Source: Roseimaritima ulvae
GTDB lineage: Bacteria > Planctomycetota > Planctomycetia > Pirellulales > Pirellulaceae
Reading direction: 5' to 3'
DNA length: 64,000 nucleotides
NCBI RefSeq assembly: GCF_008065135.1
Contig: NZ_CP042914.1
Location: 8,041,404-8,105,403, forward strand
Of this stretch, positions 45,351 to 52,854 are shown piece after piece. The position numbers were made by a program, and so were the translations under genes. Below the pieces are notes generated by a model, which searched no databases, was not told where the DNA came from, and was given only the letters and a program-made list of their open reading frames with translations. Within the stretch, counting starts at the first letter, position 1, and each line of letters begins with the position of its first letter.

Positions 45351-47654
45351 ATGAAGCGAATCGTCCCTATTCCGTGCTCCCTAACGCCGCTGTGGTTGCT
45401 CGGCGGTTGGCTGATACTGGTTACATCCGGCCTGAAACTGGCGGCCAACGAACCCGTCGACACCGCTTTTTTTGAAACGCGGATCCGTCCGGTGCTGCAT
45501 GAGCACTGTTATTCGTGCCATGCGGCGGACGCCAAAATCGTCCGCGGCGGGCTGTTGGTGGACTCCAAATCCGGACTGCTCGAAGGCGGTGACAGCGGGC
45601 CGGCGGTGGTGCCCGGAGATCCGCAGGACAGCCTGTTGATCGACGCGCTCAAACATGAATCCTTTGAAATGCCGCCGGACGAACGGCTGCCCGATGCGGT
45701 GATCGCCGACTTTCAACGCTGGGTCGAAGGCGGTGCACCGGACCCGCGTCTGGACACGCCCACTGCACCGCCGACCCGGCCCGACATAGACCCACAAGAC
45801 CACTGGGCCTTTCAGCCGGTCACGTCGCCCAAGGTTCCGCTGGTCGCCGACGAACAGCGAGATTGGATCCGCACGCCGATCGACGCCTTTGTGGCCGCAA
45901 AACTGCAGCAACAAGGCTGGCACCCCGCGCCGCCGGCCGACAAATACACACTGCTGCGACGCGTCACCTTTGACCTGATCGGTTTACCACCGAGTGAAGC
46001 GGAGATCGCCGCGTTTATCGCTGACGACAGCCCCGAGAGTTTTCAACGCGTCGTCGATCGTCTGTTGGCCTCGCCCTATTACGGCCAGCGTTGGGGACGG
46101 CATTGGTTGGACTTGGTGCGATACGCCGACACCAACGGCGCCGATGAGAACCACAAGATGCCCAACGCCTGGCGGTATCGCGACTGGGTTTTCCAAGCCC
46201 TCAACCGCGATCAACCGCTGGACGAATTTATTACGCACCAACTGGCCGGCGACCTGCTGATCAACGGGCAAGACGAAGCCACACAGAGGGAATTGCTGAC
46301 CGCTACCGGGATGTTGGTGATCGGTCCGAAAATGCTGGCCGAACAAGACAAAGCGAAAATGCGGATCGACATCGTCGACGAACAAATCGACACGGTCTCG
46401 CGGACCATGTTCGGAATGACCGTCGCCTGTGCCCGTTGTCACGATCACAAATTCGATCCGATCTCCGCGGAAGACTACTACGCGCTGGCCGGCATCTTTT
46501 CCAGTACGCGGACGATGGAGCACGAAGAGTTTGTCTCCAAGTGGATGGAACGAGAACTGCCCTCCCAGCAGATCGAACAGCGCCGCGCCGAACATCGAGC
46601 CAAAGTCGAAGCCGCGCGAAAAACGCTGGATGAAAAAGACGAAGCGGCGATGAAGAAATTCAAAGCTCTGGAAGCCGCCATGCCGGCTTTTGACACCGCG
46701 ATGGCGGTTGAAGAAGCCGCTCCGCTCGACATCCCCGTGCATATCCGCGGCAACCATCTGCGGACCGCCGAACAACCCACCCCGCGTGGCGTGCCCCAAG
46801 TGCTAACCAGCCTGTCGCCGCTGCCGGACATCCCGGACGATCGCAGCGGACGACTAGAACTGGCGCAGTGGCTGGTCGACCCCCAGCATCCGCTGACCGG
46901 TCGCGTGATGGCCAATCGCATTTGGATGTGGCACTTCGGCCAGGCCCTGATGCGTTCGCCATCAAACTTCGGTTATCAAAGCGAAGCACCGGAGCATCGC
47001 GAATTGCTGGACTGGCTGACCCGGCGACTGATCGATGACGGCTGGTCGATGAAACGTCTGCATCGGATGATCCTGCTCAGCAGCACGTACCAGATGAGCA
47101 GTCGGCCGACGACCTACCAGGACGCGGATCCGGAGAACGTTTATCTGTGGCGTCAGAACCGTCGGCGGCTGGAAGCCGAACCGCTGCGGGACGCGATTTA
47201 TGTCGCCGGGGATTCGCTGGACTTGGAATTTGATGGCAAACCGGGCGGCATCCAGGAACATCGGCGAACGGTCTATCTGTCGATCAATCGGGCCGCCCTG
47301 ATCGATTATTTGTCCACCTTCGATTACGTGGAAACGGCCAACCATATTGAACAACGGCCCGTGACCACGGTTCCCAACCAAGCGTTGTTCCTGCTGAACA
47401 ATGCCCAAGTCCACCAACAGGCCGGCCGCTTGGCAAAGCGGGTCGTGGAGACGGTCGCGGACGATTCCCAGCGCGTCCAAACGTTGTGGCTCAAACTGTA
47501 TGGGCGCCCGGCCGAACCGGAAGAGGCGCAGCTGGCGACTCAGTTCGTCACCCGAGCGGCCGCCGATCGCGGCGGAGAGGGGGCCGAACTGCACGCCTGG
47601 AGTCTACTGATTCGCACTTTAATTGCCGGGAGCTCGTTCAGCTATGTCGACTAA
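45351..47654 (+). CDS. Planctomycete cytochrome c / DUF1549 / DUF1553 protein
   Basis: 767 residues with a signal peptide or anchor (LTPLWLLGGWLILVTSGLKL). Domain order is PSCyt1 (haem motif CYSCH near residue 53, followed by RGGLLVDSKSGLLEGGDSGP), DUF1549 (IDAFVAAKLQQQGWHPAPPA, LASPYYGQRWGRHWLDLVRY, ACARCHDHKFDPI which is a second CxxCH) and DUF1553 (RLELAQWLVDPQHPLTGRVM, LHRMILLSSTYQMSS, TTVPNQALFLLNNAQVH). These proteins pair with DUF1501 proteins in planctomycetes and are thought to form envelope oxidoreductase modules; the substrate is unknown. Its 3' end overlaps the first possible start of the DUF1501 gene (ATG 47644). Confidence 0.93.
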   Translation: MKRIVPIPCSLTPLWLLGGWLILVTSGLKLAANEPVDTAFFETRIRPVLHEHCYSCHAADAKIVRGGLLVDSKSGLLEGGDSGPAVVPGDPQDSLLIDALKHESFEMPPDERLPDAVIADFQRWVEGGAPDPRLDTPTAPPTRPDIDPQDHWAFQPVTSPKVPLVADEQRDWIRTPIDAFVAAKLQQQGWHPAPPADKYTLLRRVTFDLIGLPPSEAEIAAFIADDSPESFQRVVDRLLASPYYGQRWGRHWLDLVRYADTNGADENHKMPNAWRYRDWVFQALNRDQPLDEFITHQLAGDLLINGQDEATQRELLTATGMLVIGPKMLAEQDKAKMRIDIVDEQIDTVSRTMFGMTVACARCHDHKFDPISAEDYYALAGIFSSTRTMEHEEFVSKWMERELPSQQIEQRRAEHRAKVEAARKTLDEKDEAAMKKFKALEAAMPAFDTAMAVEEAAPLDIPVHIRGNHLRTAEQPTPRGVPQVLTSLSPLPDIPDDRSGRLELAQWLVDPQHPLTGRVMANRIWMWHFGQALMRSPSNFGYQSEAPEHRELLDWLTRRLIDDGWSMKRLHRMILLSSTYQMSSRPTTYQDADPENVYLWRQNRRRLEAEPLRDAIYVAGDSLDLEFDGKPGGIQEHRRTVYLSINRAALIDYLSTFDYVETANHIEQRPVTTVPNQALFLLNNAQVHQQAGRLAKRVVETVADDSQRVQTLWLKLYGRPAEPEEAQLATQFVTRAAADRGGEGAELHAWSLLIRTLIAGSSFSYVD

Positions 47655-49212
47655 TCGTTCCGCGTCGGAATCATCTGACTCGACCTCCCTGCACCCTCCC
47701 TCCGGAAGGGTCGAGCCTAAGCGAGGGGAGGGTTTTGGGACGGGCGAAAACGCTATGGACGACTTGCAAGCTCCCCCTGCCCTCCCCGCTCGTTCCTCGC
47801 GACCCTCCCAGAGGGAGGGTGTAGTGACTGCAGCCCCCTCGCGGCGGGCGATTTTGGGTGGCACGATTGGTTTGGCGGGGATGGCGTTTGCGGACCTGTT
47901 GGGGAAATCCGCAGCGGGCGAAGCCACCATCGCCACCGCCGACCTACCGCACCATCGGCCGCGAGCCAAACGCGTGATCTTTCTGTTCATGCATGGCGGT
48001 CCCTCACATGTCGACACCTTCGACTACAAACCGGAACTGGCCAAGCAACACGGCAAGCCGCTGCCGTTTGATAAACCTCGCATCCAGTTTGCCAAGACCG
48101 GCAACCTGTTGAAGAGTCCCTGGAAGTTCCGGCAATATGGTCAGTCGGGTGCTTGGGTCAGCGATCTGTTTCCCCACGTCGCACGCCACGTGGACGACCT
48201 GACCTTCATTAAGTCGATGCACGGTTCGAACGAGGCGCACGGCGGCGCGTTACTAAAAGTTCACACCGGCTCGGACACCTTCGTGCGTCCCAGCATGGGT
48301 TCCTGGATCAGTTATGGCTTGGGCACCGAGAACCAGAACCTGCCCAGCTTCATCACCATCAACCCCACCCTCGGCCACGGCGGCGTGCGCAACTTTGGCT
48401 CCGCCTTCCTGCCGCCAATTCATCAAGCCACGCGGATCGGACAAACGCGGGCCCCGATGAAAAACGCGAAGATCGAGAACCTGACCAGCTTCAGCAACAC
48501 GCCGGCGGAACTGCAACGCAGGCAACTGGCCATGCTCCGCGAGCTGGATCAAGCCAAAGCGGGTTCGGGCGAAATCGATGCCGCCCTGTCCGCTCGCTTG
48601 GAATCCTTCGAGTTGGCTTATCGGATGCAAACCGAAACACCGGAGCTGATGGATCTGTCGCGAGAGACGGCCGAAACCCTGGCTCTGTACGGCATCAACG
48701 ATGGACCCACCGACAACTTTGGCCGCGAGTGCCTGCTGGCACGGCGATTCTGCGAAGCCGGAGTGCGGTTTGTGCAGGTCACGCATAACTATTGGGATCA
48801 ACACAGCAAGTTAAAAGAAAAGCACAGCGAACTGGCGGCCGAAGTGGACCTGCCGATCGCGGGCTTGCTGACCGACCTGAAACGACGCGGCTTGCTGGAA
48901 GACACGCTGGTGATTTGGGGCGCCGAATTCGGCCGCACGCCCACCGCTCAAGGTGGCAACGGACGCGACCACAATCCCCACGCCTTTACCTACTGGATGG
49001 CCGGCGGCGGCGTCAAAAGCGGTTTCAGTTATGGGCAAAGCGATCCGTTTGGGTTTTATACCGAAGACGAAAAAGTTCACGTCCACGATTTCCACGCCAC
49101 GGTGCTGCATCTGTTGGGCATCGACCATGAGCGGCTGACGTATCGCTACGGAGGTCGCGATTTCCGTTTGACCGACGTGGAAGGCAAGGTCATTCATCCG
49201 ATCTTTGCCTAG
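47644..49212 (+). CDS. DUF1501 (sulfatase-like fold) protein with Tat-type signal
   Basis: DUF1501 protein partner of the DUF1549/DUF1553 gene, with alkaline-phosphatase/sulfatase-like segments: RVIFLFMHGGPSHVDTFDYK, HEAHGG-type MHGSNEAHGGALL, LLTDLKRRGLLEDTLVIWGA, EFGRTPTAQGGNGRDHNPHA and LHLLGIDHERLTYRYGGRDF. The export signal is SRRAILGGTIGLAGMAFADL, Tat-like. The start is unclear: ATG 47644 overlaps the upstream stop, but residues ~16-60 would then be encoded by a dispersed repeat (47690-47827). GTG at 47824, just after the repeat, gives MTAAPSRRAILGG, a normal DUF1501 N-terminus, and is the likelier functional start. Confidence 0.9.
   Translation: MSTNRSASESSDSTSLHPPSGRVEPKRGEGFGTGENAMDDLQAPPALPARSSRPSQREGVVTAAPSRRAILGGTIGLAGMAFADLLGKSAAGEATIATADLPHHRPRAKRVIFLFMHGGPSHVDTFDYKPELAKQHGKPLPFDKPRIQFAKTGNLLKSPWKFRQYGQSGAWVSDLFPHVARHVDDLTFIKSMHGSNEAHGGALLKVHTGSDTFVRPSMGSWISYGLGTENQNLPSFITINPTLGHGGVRNFGSAFLPPIHQATRIGQTRAPMKNAKIENLTSFSNTPAELQRRQLAMLRELDQAKAGSGEIDAALSARLESFELAYRMQTETPELMDLSRETAETLALYGINDGPTDNFGRECLLARRFCEAGVRFVQVTHNYWDQHSKLKEKHSELAAEVDLPIAGLLTDLKRRGLLEDTLVIWGAEFGRTPTAQGGNGRDHNPHAFTYWMAGGGVKSGFSYGQSDPFGFYTEDEKVHVHDFHATVLHLLGIDHERLTYRYGGRDFRLTDVEGKVIHPIFA
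47690..47827. repeat. Composite repeat lying inside the 5' end of the DUF1501 reading frame
   Basis: CACCCTCCCTCCGGAAGGG, TCGAGCCTAAGCGAGGGGAG, a middle containing GACTTGCAAGCTCC, and GACCCTCCCAGAGGGAGGGT GTAGTG. It leaves the frame open from ATG 47644 to the Tat signal. Confidence 0.88.
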
Positions 49213-49232
49213 CTGGATGGCGGCACCTATTC

Positions 49233-49345
49233 GTAGCTACGCTCGCCAGAGCGTGGGACCGCGAGCAACCACCGTCTGGCGACGGTAGCTACGATGCGCG
49301 TGGGGCCGTCCGGCAGAACGTCCAAACTCTGGCGAGTTCGGCTAC
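49233..49345. repeat. GTAG-headed REP cluster (GCCA-loop family)
   Basis: 49233-49256 stem CTACGCTC/GAGCGTGG; inverted 49269-49292 stem CTACCGTC/GACGGTGG; inverted 49322-49345 stem CCGAACTC/GAGTTTGG. All have loop GCCA and a GTAG or CTAC outer end. Confidence 0.92.
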
Positions 49346-49425
49346 GGCCGAGGCGGCGATGTGCGGCAAGCGATTGGATCTGCTTGCCGTTTGAGTTACG
49401 CTTAAGGGGTATCCGGACGTTTTTC

Positions 49426-49547
49426 CAAATCTCAAATCTCAAATCTCAAATCTCAAATCTCAAATCTCAAATCTCAAATCTCAAATCTCAAATCTCAAAT
49501 CTCAAATCTCAAATCTCAAATCTCAAATCTCAAATCTCAAATCTGAG
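49426..49547. repeat. Heptanucleotide tandem array, copy 2
   Basis: About 17 units of AAATCTC ending in AAATCTGAG, about 40 bp before the start of the SHD1 gene; same unit as 1281-1454. Confidence 0.95.
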
Positions 49548-49585
49548 AACTGAACCCCGGCTGGCCTATTCTGGAGCCTATTCGC

Positions 49586-51205
49586 ATGCCTTGCCCGTCA
49601 CTGCTGTTTGCCCTGCGTTCCGCTTTGCGTCACCCCGCCGGCTTTCCACCCATCCGGGGGCTGCTGTTGCTGACCGCAGCCTTGTCGATTCCGCTCAGCC
49701 TGTCGATGCCGGGACTCGCGAGCGGCGACCAATGGACCGATGTGTCGGGGCAGCACACGATCAACGCCGACTTCCTGGGCGTGTGGGGCGACAAAGCCGT
49801 CTTTGCGATGCCCAACGGCCAGCGGCGAACGGTGCTGCTCAAACACCTGCAAGCGGAAAGCCGCTTGCGTGCGTTGGACTTGGCGGAACAGCGCAAAGCC
49901 CACCGGGAAGAAGTCAAAAACGAACTGCTCGAAATTCAAGCCGCCCAGCGAGCCCCCTCAGCGGCTCGCATCGAAGGCCCCGCCGAGTCCGCTCCGCCCT
50001 ACCAACCGCTGCCCGTCGGCGCCTCGCTCCAAGACACGCTCGACCACAACCTGCAGCAGACGCGAGCCGGGCACCTGCGAGTGACCTGGGATACGTTGCC
50101 CAAATCCTATCAACAAGATATCGAATCGCTGGTCGTCGAATTCGCCAAAAAGATGCCGCCTAAGATCTGGAATGATCAGATCGCCATGATCAATCGCCTG
50201 ACGGAACTGCTGGCCAGCCGTGAAGATTGGGTTTTCAGCCATCCGCAGGTGCTGGCCATGGTCAGCGGGATGACTAACGACGAACAGCAGGCACGCACCA
50301 ACTACCGTTCCGTCATCGGTCTGATCCAAACCCTGACCGATCCCCAATACGTGTCGCTGGAACGACTGCAACAAGGCAACCTCGATGGCCTGATCGCGGA
50401 GCTGGACGAAAAGGCGGCCGGATACCTGCAGCCCTTCCTGCCACTGATCGAACCGACCCTGCCCACCAGCATGATCGCGGAGAAGGTCGATGATACCCAC
50501 GCCGTCGTCACGATCGTGATGCCCAATAGCCCGACGCCCGCCGCCGGTGGACCGTCACAACCCGGCGGACAGCCCTACCCCGGCGCACAGACCTACCCCG
50601 GTAGCGAATCCTACGCGGGCGAAGAAGCCTACTCGAGTGCCGAAATGCCCGTCATGGAAGAAGGCATGGACGGCATGCCGGCGATGCCAGGTGGAATGCC
50701 CGGTGGAGCAGCCCCGGGGATGGGGATGGGCGGTGGTCCGCGTGGCGGGCTGGTGATCAAGATGGTTCAGGTCGAAGGACGCTGGGTCAGCGAAACCATG
50801 GCCAAGAGCTGGGAATCCGACGTCGAACGGTTCCGCAAACGCATCGGCGAAATGCCCGGCTCGCTGGACTCCTTCGTGTTCATGCTCGATGCCATGCGGC
50901 AATGGGTCAATCTAAATCTCTCTCCCTTGGAAGCCGCCGAAACGCGCGAAGCCTTTCATTCGGGGATGGATCAAATTGTCGCAGACTTCGCCCTAGTCGC
51001 CATGCAAGCGCTCGGCCGACCGCCGCGAGCCAATAACGCAAACGACCCATACAACGCAGATTACGAGCGTGAGATGGGTAGTGGAAACGAAATGGACTAT
51101 CAAAACCAAAGCGGCTACGAGGACGGGTCGAACTACGAAGCGATGATGCAAGGTGAGGCCATGGAAGCCGGACAACCGCCATTGCAAGCTGTGCCGCAAC
51201 CTTGA
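49586..51205 (+). CDS. SHD1-domain exported protein
   Basis: 539 residues. A signal peptide/anchor (GLLLLTAALSIPLSLSMPGL near residue 25) is followed by an SHD1-like domain: WTDVSGQHTINADFLGVWGD then AVFAMPNGQRRTVLLKHLQA, residues ~50-95. The central part is mostly helical (LRVTWDTLPKSYQQDIESLV). Residues ~320-395 are a Pro/Gly/Tyr/Met low-complexity segment (PYPGAQTYPGSESY; MPAMPGGMPGGAAPGMGMGG). Then helical sequence and an acidic Asn/Tyr/Gln-rich end. SHD1 domains are frequent in planctomycete exported proteins; the role is unknown. Confidence 0.75.
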   Translation: MPCPSLLFALRSALRHPAGFPPIRGLLLLTAALSIPLSLSMPGLASGDQWTDVSGQHTINADFLGVWGDKAVFAMPNGQRRTVLLKHLQAESRLRALDLAEQRKAHREEVKNELLEIQAAQRAPSAARIEGPAESAPPYQPLPVGASLQDTLDHNLQQTRAGHLRVTWDTLPKSYQQDIESLVVEFAKKMPPKIWNDQIAMINRLTELLASREDWVFSHPQVLAMVSGMTNDEQQARTNYRSVIGLIQTLTDPQYVSLERLQQGNLDGLIAELDEKAAGYLQPFLPLIEPTLPTSMIAEKVDDTHAVVTIVMPNSPTPAAGGPSQPGGQPYPGAQTYPGSESYAGEEAYSSAEMPVMEEGMDGMPAMPGGMPGGAAPGMGMGGGPRGGLVIKMVQVEGRWVSETMAKSWESDVERFRKRIGEMPGSLDSFVFMLDAMRQWVNLNLSPLEAAETREAFHSGMDQIVADFALVAMQALGRPPRANNANDPYNADYEREMGSGNEMDYQNQSGYEDGSNYEAMMQGEAMEAGQPPLQAVPQP

Positions 51206-51308
51206 TAATTGCTAGCAAAGTGAACTGTTTGACAGTTCCTCTCGACGCTCCTACGCTAATCGTTTAAGCAACGTTCGAGATTAGTTTTGCCATTCAACGG
51301 AGTGCATC

Positions 51309-51533
51309 ATGGTTGACGTAGTTGAGCAGCGAGAAGAGGCTCAGACACAGGCCCGAGCCCTACTACAAAACAGTCCGATCGGCGAGCTGCGCGACCTTCG
51401 CATCGAATGCGATGACGACTATCTTCAGATCAGCGGTCGCGTGTGCAGCTTCTACCACAAGCAGTTGGCACAAGAAACGGTCCGGCGCGTCGCCGCAGGA
51501 CGGCAAGTCTTAAACGCCGTCGACGTCGATTAG
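51309..51533 (+). CDS. BON-domain protein
   Basis: 74 residues, one BON domain: ALLQNSPIGELRDLRIECDD, then the typical GRV in YLQISGRVCSFYHKQLAQET and VRRVAAGRQVLNAVDVD. BON domains bind phospholipids or act as small partner domains in envelope proteins. No signal peptide, so probably cytoplasmic or peripheral. ATG 51309 follows CAACGGAGTGCATC. Similar strand order is seen at the end of the pilus/secretin-type protein at the right edge. Confidence 0.82.
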   Translation: MVDVVEQREEAQTQARALLQNSPIGELRDLRIECDDDYLQISGRVCSFYHKQLAQETVRRVAAGRQVLNAVDVD

Positions 51534-51536
51534 CTC

Positions 51537-51647
51537 AAGGTCGTTGTTCGCTCCGCGAACATAACGGGGCGGTCAAGGTCGTTGTTCGCTCCGCGAACAT
51601 AACGGGGCGTTGTTTCGTTGCGTTCGCGGAGCGAACGACGACCATTA
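51537..51647. repeat. GTTCGC/GCGAAC hairpin repeats, three copies
   Basis: Two direct copies (GGTCGTTGTTCGCTCCGCG then AACATAACGGGGCG) at 51538 and 51573 and an inverted copy to 51645, filling the space between the BON gene and the convergent SLBB gene. Same family as 2353-2402. Confidence 0.9.
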
Positions 51648-52607
51648 GCCCAGCGGGGATTCGAAGTCTAGCTCTCCGTCCCATGGACTTTGCTCCGCGG
51701 GCGGTAGCTGTTGCTGGGGCACTGACTCGATTAATCCGTCTTGCATTCGCAGCGGCCCGGCCGCATCCAGCTCGGGATCTTGCGACCAGTTGGGCAGGCT
51801 TGGCGGCACCGGCAGGACCACCGATACCGGATTCCCTGGCTCGACGACTTCCGGATGGCAGCAGGCCCTTTGACATCCGCAGCAGCGTTGGCAGGTGCGA
51901 TTCGCTCTCCAAAACATCAGCTCTTCGACGCAGCTGCGCGAAGCCACATAGATCCGGTCGCCCGGTTGCAATTGATAGTTCGTGGAGGTGTCGCCCAGCT
52001 GGGTTAGTTGCCGGTAACAGATCGGCAGTACCACCCGGCACGAAGGCGGCGGAGTCGGTCGAGCCAAGAGGATTTTGCAGGGCGCAGCCAGATCGGTCAG
52101 CCCGCCGGCCTGCAAGATGCCATCCAACACGGTCTCATTGCCGACCAGAGGATACGCCCCCGGCGATTGGACTTCTCCCAATACGTAATAACGCTCGACG
52201 CCGTTGAGTAGCCGCACGTTGACCTGAGCTGATTCGGCTTCCATCGCCACCAGACGCTGCTCGATGCTCGACTCCGCCTCTTCCAGCGTCATCCCGGCGA
52301 CCTGCAAACGCCCGAACCCGCCCAGGTCGATGGTGCCGTCGGAGAGCACCTGTTGGTCGGCGGGCAGACGCACATTGTCGTTGAACTGCACCGGTTCGAT
52401 CAGCAGCACATCGCCGGGCTGCAGGTGATGAACCGGGACGACCGACAGGTTCAGCTCGCGTGGCAACTCCACCGGCGAGGGCGCTTGCTCCAGAACCGCC
52501 TCGGATTCGGGGGTCAAGAAATGACCGGTCGGGTACAGCGAAATGCCAAGGGAACTGCAACCAGTCAAAGCCAGCAGGCAAGCGGACGCGAACAGTGTAC
52601 GGATCAT
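51645..52607 (-). CDS. Wza-like polysaccharide export lipoprotein (SLBB)
   Basis: 320 residues. Lipoprotein signal MIRTLFASACLLALTGCSSL with lipobox LTGC. Residues ~55-150 are a polysaccharide export (Poly_export) domain: HHLQPGDVLLIEPVQFNDN, LSDGTIDLGGFGRLQVAGMT, LEEAESSIEQRLV. An SLBB domain follows (RYYVLGEVQSPGAYPLVGN, LDGILQAGGLTD) and a second shorter SLBB-like strand set (YQLQPGDRIYVASRS). A Cys-rich patch (CQRCCGCQRACCH) near residue 240 is unusual. Outer-membrane export of exopolysaccharide is expected, matching the CpsD-like ATPase at the left edge. Confidence 0.9.
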   Translation of the reverse strand: MIRTLFASACLLALTGCSSLGISLYPTGHFLTPESEAVLEQAPSPVELPRELNLSVVPVHHLQPGDVLLIEPVQFNDNVRLPADQQVLSDGTIDLGGFGRLQVAGMTLEEAESSIEQRLVAMEAESAQVNVRLLNGVERYYVLGEVQSPGAYPLVGNETVLDGILQAGGLTDLAAPCKILLARPTPPPSCRVVLPICYRQLTQLGDTSTNYQLQPGDRIYVASRSCVEELMFWRANRTCQRCCGCQRACCHPEVVEPGNPVSVVLPVPPSLPNWSQDPELDAAGPLRMQDGLIESVPQQQLPPAEQSPWDGELDFESPLG

Positions 52608-52732
52608 TGCTACCAGTGGAGTGAGCGTTACAAATCGACCTCCTAAGCAACATCGGCATCACCGGCACGATAGGTCCCATCATACCTCCACCCCCAGCAC
52701 AACCCGAACCGCCCGCACAGCTTCCGCAGCCG

Positions 52733-52848
52733 TAGCATGGGCCCCCGGCCCGTGTGCAGTCTAGGCTCCAACGCAACGATTGAATCGGCTTACACACGGG
52801 CCGGGGACCCATACTACTGGTGCTACACGGGCTGGGGAAAGATGCTAC
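52733..52848. repeat. BIME of three CATGGGCC/GGCCCGTG-type REPs
   Basis: One forward copy at 52733 and two inverted copies (ending CTAC at 52817 and 52848), the last with decayed stem. It ends 7 bp before the stop of the AsmA-like gene. Confidence 0.9.
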
Positions 52849-52854
52849 GGGGCG

